This document shows positions 1-5,090 of a stretch of DNA of 8,190 nucleotides, one piece after another (the stretch's first letter is position 1; each line of letters opens with the position of its first letter). Under the pieces are notes generated by a model. That model saw only the letters and a program-made list of their open reading frames with translations. It ran no database searches and was not told where the DNA came from. The stretch covers positions 1-8,190 of the forward strand of contig JAISVN010000079.1 in NCBI GenBank assembly GCA_031271555.1, read 5' to 3'. The translations under genes were made by a program, and so were the position numbers. This stretch comes from Candidatus Methanoplasma sp. (GTDB lineage Archaea; Thermoplasmatota; Thermoplasmata; Methanomassiliicoccales; Methanomethylophilaceae).

Positions 1-287
1 TTATTGTATTTCGTCACGACCTTCGAAATATGCTCGGCGATGTTCCTCTGCTGAGCTTCATTGTGTATCTGCGGTGTCTCCGTGATCGGAAATTCCGTAT
101 CGCATTTCGCACATCTCAGTTTCGGGCAGTTGTTCCACGCCTCGGAACATCCTTGGCATGCGAAAGTGCGCGCGTATATCATCGAGAATTCGAACCCACA
201 GTAGGGACATTCGAATTTCTTGAGCGATGCTGTCGTGTTATAGGAGAACCCTTTCGTTCTCATTGCTTCATAAAAACCGTCTACCAT
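1..287 (-). CDS. Zinc-ribbon protein, C-terminus cut by window edge
   Basis: The reading frame starts at ATG 287 and stays open for 95 codons to the left edge, so the end is missing. Three Cys pairs are visible: C27-x2-C30 in the string ECPYCG, C44-x2-C47 in ACQGC, and C59-x2-C62 in RCAKC, with an extra C54. Such treble-CxxC spacing is typical of small zinc ribbons or rubredoxin-like knuckles, so the protein probably binds zinc or iron. Residues 71-95 look helical and polar. There is no signal peptide or membrane segment. The start is supported by a GAGGTGA ribosome site that overlaps the stop of the His-rich gene, 5 nt upstream. This makes it the last visible member of the corrinoid/methyltransferase cluster. 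I do not recognise a named family. It could be a metal-delivery partner, a nucleic-acid-binding factor or a redox protein. Confidence 0.8.
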   Translation of the reverse strand, partial: MVDGFYEAMRTKGFSYNTTASLKKFECPYCGFEFSMIYARTFACQGCSEAWNNCPKLRCAKCDTEFPITETPQIHNEAQQRNIAEHISKVVTKYN

Positions 288-292
288 TATTC

Positions 293-811
293 TCACCTCG
301 TATGATGAGCAATGCTCTTTTCAGTATCATAGTGGTCAGCTTCCACCACGTATGGGATGCCCCACTTCCGGAATGTGTCATCAAGCACGTCCAGAACGCT
401 CTCTCTGACATGGTCGTCCCATATCCCGTGGACTATGATGTGCAGCATGAATCTTGCTTTGTATACCGTATCTGATTCCAGTGAATCCTTTATCCTTGCT
501 GGCTCCCGGTGATCGACGATGCTGCTCATTATGTTGCCATCGTCGTTGGACAGGAATGATTTCACATGACCGACGAGATCCGCCCCATGGGCCATGCTGC
601 TTTCTGTGACACTCGTCATGAGGTCGTCGATGAATTTCAGTATGACCTCTTTCTTTACTCCCTCTGGAGAATCGATGTTTATGTCGATGGCGTATTTCCC
701 GAGCTCATCGACAGCTCTGTGCATCTCTAAATGCAGCCTCTCATGCTCGTTCTCGTGATGGTCGTCATCGTGGTGATCATGATGGTCGTCGTGATGGTCA
801 TCCTCGTGCAT
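293..811 (-). CDS. His/Asp-rich N-terminus metal-binding protein, unrecognised body
   Basis: This 172-residue cytosolic protein opens with a very dense metal-binding stretch: 12 His in the first 31 residues (H2, 6, 7, 10, 11, 13, 14, 18, 19, 23, 27, 31), interspersed with Asp and Glu. Similar His-rich tails occur in nickel, cobalt and zinc handling proteins such as HypB, UreE and CooJ, where they store or hand over metal ions. The body (about 32-172) is a soluble alpha/beta-looking sequence that I do not recognise. It contains scattered His, a segment VHGIWDDHV near 127-135 and a His-rich end. ATG 811 is preferred because GGGGTGA lies just upstream, overlapping the stop of the GTPase gene 4 nt away; an in-frame ATG at 865 would overlap that gene by 50 nt. 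Context next to a G3E GTPase supports a metal storage or metallochaperone role. Metal identity is unknown. Confidence 0.82.
   Translation of the reverse strand: MHEDDHHDDHHDHHDDDHHENEHERLHLEMHRAVDELGKYAIDINIDSPEGVKKEVILKFIDDLMTSVTESSMAHGADLVGHVKSFLSNDDGNIMSSIVDHREPARIKDSLESDTVYKARFMLHIIVHGIWDDHVRESVLDVLDDTFRKWGIPYVVEADHYDTEKSIAHHTR
722..811 (-). repeat. Low-complexity GAT/CAT-rich stretch encoding the His/Asp run
   Basis: The 5' end of the His-rich gene is built of near-repeated GATGAC, CATCAC and CATGAT type units, visible on the plus strand as alternating gtcgtc, gtgatg and atgatg. It is a degenerate coding repeat rather than an exact tandem array. It could expand or contract by slippage and so change the number of metal ligands. 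Confidence 0.6.
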
Positions 812-815
812 ATTG

Positions 816-1481
816 TCACCCCTTGTACTGCTTCTTGAGAAGCTCTTCTTCGACCGCTTCGTCATACCTGGGGGATATGCGGTTGACGATCAGGTCGCAT
901 GCGTAATCGATGCCCTGTCCGGTCTCGGAGGACATGTGAGCTATCTCCACCCGGGGGTTCATCTCTTTGATCAATCCCTCGGTCTTGGCAATGGCCGCCG
1001 GCGATGCCGTGTCGACCTTATTCACAAAACAGACGTCGGCTTCGCGTATCTGCGTCTCGACAAGTCTTTTCACTGCTTTCATGAGGAGATCTATCCTCAT
1101 CGCATCCACAAGCGTGATGACCGGAGCGTGCTCGATGACCATGTCCGCTTTGGCTTCCGAATACTCTGCCGCTCTTTTCAGTCCCCAAGGTATGGCGACT
1201 CCGGACGGCTCCACTATAACTATCTCTGGGTTGTATGAATCATGGAGTTTCGCAAGCGTCTCGGAGAATGTTCCAGCTATCTGACAGCATATGCATCCTC
1301 CTGCGATTTCCTTTGCTTTCAATCCGTGGGATTCGATGAACTTCGCATCGACGTTGATCTCTCCCACATCATTCACTACGATCGCGACCTTGTGTCCTCT
1401 CTTCATAAGCTCATCGACGATCTTCATGACAGCGGTTGTCTTGCCGCTGCCTAAGAATCCAGCTATTTGTGAGACCTTCAT
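816..1481 (-). CDS. CobW/G3E-family GTPase, putative metallochaperone
   Basis: A 221-residue P-loop GTPase of the G3E group (CobW, YjiA, HypB, UreG), whose members use GTP hydrolysis to load metal into target enzymes. Visible motifs are Walker A GFLGSGKT at 8-15, the GGCICC element at 61-66 (C63, C65, C66, the CxCC metal site typical of COG0523), EPSG at 91-94 (Walker B region) and NKVD at 154-157 for guanine recognition. The protein ends soon after the G domain. Typical CobW proteins exceed 300 residues and carry a C-terminal CobW_C domain, which is absent here, so in size it resembles HypB or UreG. The start at ATG 1481 has GGAGGT 6 nt upstream. The His-rich gene follows after 4 nt, and the zinc methyltransferase gene precedes it by 88 nt. 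I infer that it delivers zinc or cobalt for the neighbouring methyl-transfer system; other targets are possible. Confidence 0.9.
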   Translation of the reverse strand: MKVSQIAGFLGSGKTTAVMKIVDELMKRGHKVAIVVNDVGEINVDAKFIESHGLKAKEIAGGCICCQIAGTFSETLAKLHDSYNPEIVIVEPSGVAIPWGLKRAAEYSEAKADMVIEHAPVITLVDAMRIDLLMKAVKRLVETQIREADVCFVNKVDTASPAAIAKTEGLIKEMNPRVEIAHMSSETGQGIDYACDLIVNRISPRYDEAVEEELLKKQYKG

Positions 1482-1569
1482 GATTTTACCTCCATATAGT
1501 ATGAAATGTGGTTTAGTAAAAGGTTTAGGGAGGAATTAAAAGGTTTAAAGGAGTAGAAAACCAAGTTGT
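1482..1569 (-). promoter_or_regulatory. Intergenic with spaced 11-bp direct repeat, possible internal promoter
   Basis: This AT-rich gap separates the methyltransferase stop from the GTPase start. It contains TAAAAGGTTTA twice (1517-1527 and 1537-1547), repeating every 20 bp or about two helical turns, with a third partial copy of the TTTAG edge at 1512-1516. On the transcribed strand the unit reads TAAACCTTTTA and is preceded by a T-rich run after the methyltransferase stop. It could be a regulator site, an archaeal T-rich terminator followed by a promoter, or both. A GGAGGT ribosome site lies at 1488-1493. The assignment is tentative. Confidence 0.4.
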
Positions 1570-2664
1570 TTATGCGTTCATTTTGCCGTACTGTTTTCCG
1601 GCGTCTACGAATGCTTTGATGTTCTCTGTCTTGGTGTGGGTGTCCGGCGGGACTTCGCAACCTGATGCAATACAGTACTTCGGGGAGTTGAGTCCTCTCT
1701 TGCACAATGCGGTCTTGACTTCCTGACACAGGTCTTTGACTACCTGGGTGACCTTCTCCGCGGGTGCCCTTATGAAGAGCTGCGGGTCTACCTGGCCGCC
1801 AACGAGTGTCTTGTCCGTGTATCCGCCCTCTATGACGCTGGATGCCGACGGTGATCCGGGGATCAGCGGGTAGTAGGCCATCGAGTATATCGCGGGTGCG
1901 AACTTCTTTATCTGGGTGTCCAGGTGCGGAAGGTCTGCGCAGTTGTGTATGGCCACTGCCATTCCTTCTTTTATGGTGAGCTCGTTGAGTCCTATGGCAT
2001 ACTTCTTGCAGCCTTCGAACTCTTCGTACTCCGCATCACCGAGACAAGAGTAGTTACCCCAAAGGTAGTCCCAGCACAATCCTGCGCAACCGGTCTTGGC
2101 GAATCCTTTGACCATCTCGATATCGTAATCGGTCATTACCTTCAGTGCCCTGTGCACTGCAGAGGGGTTGGTGAACATATCCATGAACAGCCTCTCCGCT
2201 CCGGCGCTCTGCGAGAGCGCAAGCAACGGACCCTCTATGAATCCTGATGTTATGACCTGATTCTTCAGTGCATCACAGTAGAGCTTGGTTCCTTCCAGAA
2301 GGACAGCCGATCTGCCCTTTGTTATGTCCGGTACCTCGAACTTCTCGTAGTCCTCGACGCTGTTGACGATGTGCTGATCGACGAACGGTGTGTTCTGCTC
2401 GTCCATCCTGACGTGTGCTCCGAGGTCTCCTGCCATGACCGAAAGGTCCATCAGGCCGATTGCGAAGTCGTAATCGAATACCTTCTGGCCTTCAATGAAC
2501 GCCTGTGCGTACAGTTTCGGGTCGTGTGCCCAATCGCGATACGAGATACCACCATTGACGAACCTCCTGTTCACGCCGCAAGCTATGGGATAGACTGGAA
2601 GTCTGTCTCCGGGCTCATTTGTGAGTGCGGCCATGACTCTATCGATGTGTGACATCTCTGTCAT
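1570..2664 (-). CDS. UroD-fold zinc methyltransferase (MtaA/MtbA/CmuA/MtvB-like)
   Basis: A 364-residue member of the uroporphyrinogen-decarboxylase-like methyltransferases. The likely zinc ligands are visible: H240 and C242 in the motif IHNCADLP, and C336 in ASGCEVPPDT, matching the His-x-Cys...Cys pattern of methylcobamide:coenzyme M methyltransferases. The G-x-VDP element near 290-294 is also family-typical. It moves a methyl group either from a methylated substrate onto the corrinoid protein encoded just upstream, or from that corrinoid protein to coenzyme M; the sequence alone does not settle which. It is about 25 residues longer than MtaA (near 339). ATG 2664 is chosen because GAGGTG lies 8 nt upstream; a TTG at 2670 is in frame but less likely. 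The corrinoid gene ends 2 nt before it, so the two are translationally linked. No TAG codon interrupts it, unlike the pyrrolysine methyltransferases MtmB, MtbB and MttB. Confidence 0.88.
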   Translation of the reverse strand: MTEMSHIDRVMAALTNEPGDRLPVYPIACGVNRRFVNGGISYRDWAHDPKLYAQAFIEGQKVFDYDFAIGLMDLSVMAGDLGAHVRMDEQNTPFVDQHIVNSVEDYEKFEVPDITKGRSAVLLEGTKLYCDALKNQVITSGFIEGPLLALSQSAGAERLFMDMFTNPSAVHRALKVMTDYDIEMVKGFAKTGCAGLCWDYLWGNYSCLGDAEYEEFEGCKKYAIGLNELTIKEGMAVAIHNCADLPHLDTQIKKFAPAIYSMAYYPLIPGSPSASSVIEGGYTDKTLVGGQVDPQLFIRAPAEKVTQVVKDLCQEVKTALCKRGLNSPKYCIASGCEVPPDTHTKTENIKAFVDAGKQYGKMNA

Positions 2665-2666
2665 TT

Positions 2667-3305
2667 TCAAAACACCTCTTTAAGCCATGCAACGCATTCC
2701 TGCGCATTTGCGTCTCTGTGGTCTGCACCTATCTCTTTTGCAAACTCAGGGGATGTCGGTGCTCCGCCGATACATACCTTGACGTTCTTCCTGTATCCGC
2801 TCTCGATGAGACCATCCAGTGCGGCCTTCATGCCGTCCATTGTAGGCGTCATCAGTGTGCTGAGTGCGAGTGCGTCCAACTTTTCGCTCTTGGCGTCGTC
2901 AACGATCTTCTGTATGGGCACATCCTTTCCCATATCTATGACGACGAAACCGCCTGCGGTGAGCATCGTCTTGACGATGTTCTTTCCGATGTCGTGCACA
3001 TCTCCCTCTACCACTGCTGTCGCGCACCTCTTCACATCTGCCATTGCTGCCTTCGGGATCGCCGGAAGGAGCAGGTCAAGACCGGAGTACATCGTCTTGG
3101 CCGACATCAATACCTGAGGCAGATATACCTGCCTTGCTGCGTATTTGTCGCCTACGATCGACATTCCTTTCACGAGACCTGCGTTTATGGCCTCGAGCGG
3201 GTCCACCTTCTGGGCCAAAGCCTCCTTTGCACCCTCTTCGGCAAGATTAGGTTTGCCGGCTACGACGGCTTCGCTAAGCTTATTCAATATCTCTTCTTTA
3301 GACAT
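2667..3305 (-). CDS. Corrinoid (B12-binding) methyltransferase protein, MtaC/MtbC/MtmC type
   Basis: A 212-residue two-domain corrinoid carrier for methyl groups. Residues 1-85 form the helical cap (B12-binding-2 type); residues 88-212 form the Rossmann-like B12-binding domain. The signature GDVHDIG is at 101-107, with H104 expected to be the lower axial cobalt ligand (base-off/His-on). It is followed by the LALSTL segment at 146-151 and the glycine pair at 180-181 (CIGGAP) that cradle the nucleotide tail. Length and motif order match MtaC, MtbC, MtmC and the corrinoid subunits of O-demethylases; the exact class cannot be read by eye. GGAGGT sits 6 nt before ATG 3305. It is the first gene of the operon and directly precedes the zinc methyltransferase, a typical pairing of a carrier with its cognate enzyme. 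Repeated methyl transfer needs Co(I), so an unseen reductive activator (RamA-like) is expected elsewhere. Confidence 0.93.
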   Translation of the reverse strand: MSKEEILNKLSEAVVAGKPNLAEEGAKEALAQKVDPLEAINAGLVKGMSIVGDKYAARQVYLPQVLMSAKTMYSGLDLLLPAIPKAAMADVKRCATAVVEGDVHDIGKNIVKTMLTAGGFVVIDMGKDVPIQKIVDDAKSEKLDALALSTLMTPTMDGMKAALDGLIESGYRKNVKVCIGGAPTSPEFAKEIGADHRDANAQECVAWLKEVF

Positions 3306-3319
3306 CTTCTTACCTCCTA

Positions 3320-3333
3320 CTGTGTATACACAG
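3320..3333. promoter_or_regulatory. Perfect 14-bp palindrome, candidate operator
   Basis: CTGTGTATACACAG reads the same on both strands. It begins 3 bp upstream of the GGAGGT ribosome site of the corrinoid gene. It lies about 25-40 bp downstream of the TATA-like box, so it covers or follows the predicted transcription start. That is the classic place for a dimeric repressor to block initiation in archaea. As RNA it would have little loop, so a DNA site is more likely than a hairpin. The cognate regulator is not in this window. Confidence 0.5.
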
Positions 3334-3358
3334 AGTATTTTTACATGCTTTTAATTGA

Positions 3359-3366
3359 TATTTATA
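3359..3366 (-). promoter_or_regulatory. TATA-like box of the corrinoid/methyltransferase operon
   Basis: The minus strand reads GGCTATAAATATC here. With the usual 22-27 nt spacing, transcription would start near 3336-3340, giving a leader of about 30 nt that carries the GGAGGT site at 3312-3317. The box is inferred from sequence and distance only. Confidence 0.5.
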
Positions 3367-3650
3367 GCCAAAATATGGATGGATAGTATATCCTTCAAAA
3401 AATACAATAACTACAAAAATATTAGTTGATTAGTATTTAAAGAAACTTGTTTTTACAGGGACTTGAACAATAAAACTGTAAATAATCTCCATTAAAACCA
3501 TGGTGTTCAAAGGATTTTATATTTTCAACTATTTAACACTACCGTCCAATAAACCATGTCCGATTATTCGCATGATCGGCCACGGCCGCTTATTTTTAGT
3601 TTTATTCTGCCTACACTGCAATAACAGTACACACGCGCCACGCACGAAAA

Positions 3651-3660
3651 GATATTAAAT
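3651..3660 (+). promoter_or_regulatory. TATA-like box of the surface-protein gene
   Basis: The stretch CGAAAAGATATTAAAT combines a purine-rich BRE-like run with an AT-rich TATA-like element whose centre is 25-28 nt from the GTG/ATG start pair at 3680-3685. That spacing predicts an mRNA beginning at or next to the start codon, i.e. leaderless. A second AT-rich element near 3590-3606 is an alternative with a leader of about 55 nt. Confidence 0.4.
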
Positions 3661-3682
3661 GCAGAATATACATTGAAAGGTG

Positions 3683-4537
3683 ATGAGCAAAAAACTCCTG
3701 CTGGCGGTTGTAGCCTCTGTTATGCTGATGCTGATATTGCCATTATCCTCTTCTGATGCGGATGTCAACGCACCAAATTATGCCGTAGAGGGCTATGTTG
3801 CAGAAGGAGGGGGCGCAGGGAAGATACCTTTGGACAACGTCACCGTTTCCATCAAAGGGCCGCAGGATGTTGTTCAGAGTGTGACGACCGATTCCGATGG
3901 CTTCTTCAGTATTGTCGTGTCATCGAACAAAGGGCTTTCCATAAAGTTCACAGCCCCTGGATATATCATACTGACCTGTCCGTACACAACGGGTCAGACG
4001 GGGTCGGAATATCTTACCCTTGATCTTTTGAATGCCCCGTACAGCAGTGCATCGCGCACATACACGATTACGTCGTCGGTCGACGGCATGCAGCCCGTGC
4101 TCATGCAACTTGCATCGGACAGTTCCATCAGAGGGACTGTATATTTCAGCGGGAATGCGGTGAAGGACGTAACGATCACCATTACGAACGGAGCGGACGT
4201 TTACAGCACTAAAACGAACGACCGCGGATATTATGAGATCTGGTGCCCGGTAGGTTCATACACCATCATTGCAAGCGGGGCGGGATTCAAAACCAGCAAT
4301 GAGATCAGCGCCGATGTGACAAGCACCCCTCTGAACGTTAACATTACAATGGAAAAGAAGGATCTGAAGATGTATCTCGGATTGGATGTGGCCCACATCC
4401 TAATGCTGGTGGGCGTCATAGTCGGGATACTTTTGGCTGTGGCGGCGTGGCTGCTCAGCGAGCGCATGAACGGGCCCAACCGTTTGGAGTTCTTCGATGA
4501 CAGCGAAGAAGAGGATGACGATATCAGATATCCTTGA
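3683..4537 (+). CDS. Secreted membrane-anchored protein with two CarboxypepD_reg-like domains
   Basis: A 284-residue predicted surface protein. Residues 1-26 form a signal peptide: SKK, then a long Leu/Val/Ala/Met-rich core, then a Ser-rich region ending SSSDA. Two beta-sandwich repeats of the carboxypeptidase-regulatory-like/Cna-B type follow, at about 33-100 and 147-223. Each has the pattern G-x-V, D-V-T-V/I-x-I, a T-x-x-x-G-Y/F-F/Y-x-I turn, and a GY/GF near its end. A hydrophobic helix at about 236-258 anchors the protein, and a short cytoplasmic tail ends in an acidic run (DDSEEEDDD). Such proteins usually serve in adhesion or the cell envelope; the ligand is unknown. The start is uncertain: GTG 3680 and ATG 3683 are adjacent, and AGGTGAT overlaps them with no room for a normal ribosome spacing, which suits leaderless translation. 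Its 3' end overlaps the convergent fumarase gene by 14 bp. Confidence 0.82.
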   Translation: MSKKLLLAVVASVMLMLILPLSSSDADVNAPNYAVEGYVAEGGGAGKIPLDNVTVSIKGPQDVVQSVTTDSDGFFSIVVSSNKGLSIKFTAPGYIILTCPYTTGQTGSEYLTLDLLNAPYSSASRTYTITSSVDGMQPVLMQLASDSSIRGTVYFSGNAVKDVTITITNGADVYSTKTNDRGYYEIWCPVGSYTIIASGAGFKTSNEISADVTSTPLNVNITMEKKDLKMYLGLDVAHILMLVGVIVGILLAVAAWLLSERMNGPNRLEFFDDSEEEDDDIRYP

Positions 4538-5090
4538 TGAGTCTTGACCTTACATCCTCATAGAGGCTGTTGCCTTTCGAATCCATTGCCACGATCAGCG
4601 GCCCCATCCTCTCGATCTTGAATCTCCACATCGCCTCGGCCATTCCGAGGTCCGGCCATTCCGGCCCATGGACCTTGGTTATCGACTCCGCAAGGGAAAC
4701 AGCCGTGCCGCCGACCGCCGCCAGATAGACGCAGCCGACCTCCGACATTGCTTTGCCCACATCTTCCGACATTCCGCCTTTTCCGATTATCGCACGGATC
4801 CCGAACCTTCTGATCATCTCCGGCTCCAGAGAGTTCATTCTTGCGCTGGTGGTCGGCCCGGCCGCTACGGCCTTCCATCCGTTGCCATCATTCACGACTA
4901 TGGGGCCGCAGTGATAGAGCACTGATCCCTCGATGCCTTCCGGAAGAGGTTTTCCCAGGCGGGAATACTCTATCGCACGGATGTGCATCTCATCCCTTCC
5001 GGTTATCACATCGCCTGAAAGATAGACCGTGTCCCCCAGTTTCAGACCTCGGGCGGCCTTCTCGTCCAAAGGTGTCTTCAGCTCCGTCAA
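4524..5090 (-). CDS. fumB: Class I fumarate hydratase, beta subunit
   Basis: This 188-residue subunit is equivalent to the C-terminal swivel domain of one-chain class I fumarases (FumA type). With the alpha subunit it interconverts fumarate and malate. Visible motifs are LSGDVITGRDEMH at 24-36, YHCGPI at 59-64, AGPTTSARM at 77-85 (substrate carboxylate binding) and IGKGGM at 102-107. The length is normal for the split subunit. The start is taken as TTG 5090, which overlaps the alpha stop as TTGA, has a GGGGG run 7 nt upstream and puts the conserved TELKTPL at the N-terminus. An in-frame ATG at 5201 would add a basic, unrelated extension lying entirely within the alpha gene. Tartrate dehydratase uses the same fold and cannot be excluded. 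The symbol denotes the beta subunit, not E. coli FumB. Confidence 0.9.
   Translation of the reverse strand: MTELKTPLDEKAARGLKLGDTVYLSGDVITGRDEMHIRAIEYSRLGKPLPEGIEGSVLYHCGPIVVNDGNGWKAVAAGPTTSARMNSLEPEMIRRFGIRAIIGKGGMSEDVGKAMSEVGCVYLAAVGGTAVSLAESITKVHGPEWPDLGMAEAMWRFKIERMGPLIVAMDSKGNSLYEDVRSRLIKDI

Larger units (their letters stand above)
3306..3682. other. Divergent intergenic region without a gene
   Basis: This is 377 nt of AT-rich DNA between the divergent corrinoid operon and the surface-protein gene. I see no credible ORF, tRNA or conserved RNA. It holds promoter elements for both directions, a perfect 14-bp palindrome (3320-3333), a GGATA-gta-TATCC inverted repeat (3381-3393), a 7-bp inverted repeat (3452-3458 with 3476-3482), and a GC-rich self-complementary stretch followed by T-rich DNA (3577-3605). 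A second TATA-like element on the minus strand (TATAAAAT, about 3515-3522) could mark a distal start with a long leader. Confidence 0.7.

Noticed and set aside
722..811. CRISPR-like or mobile-element repeat
   Set aside because: The repeated triplets are in frame and encode the His/Asp run; there are no spacers or terminal inverted repeats, and I saw no transposase or CRISPR array anywhere in the window.
812..865. Longer N-terminus for the His-rich protein (ATG 865)
   Set aside because: It would overlap the GTPase gene by 50 nt and add an unrelated basic segment, whereas ATG 811 has a good ribosome site.
813..1238. 141-codon plus-strand ORF opposite the GTPase
   Set aside because: Antisense shadow; the GTPase on the minus strand has Walker A, CxCC and NKxD motifs.
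1570..3305. Possible pyrrolysine (in-frame TAG) in the methyltransferase genes
   Set aside because: Both frames are uninterrupted; UroD-fold and corrinoid proteins do not use pyrrolysine.
2649..3386. 245-codon plus-strand ORF opposite the corrinoid gene
   Set aside because: It is Cys/His/Leu-rich without any domain and lies antisense to a clear corrinoid protein with a ribosome site and motifs.
3458..3468. tRNA T-loop-like string (GTTCAAGTCCC on the minus strand)
   Set aside because: Flanking bases do not form a T-stem, and no anticodon, D arm or acceptor pairing is found; not a tRNA or a clear att site.
3577..3605. GC palindrome CGGCCACGGCCG followed by T-rich DNA, terminator-like on the plus strand
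   Set aside because: The 2-nt centre is too small for a full stem loop, and there is no plus-strand gene upstream for it to end.
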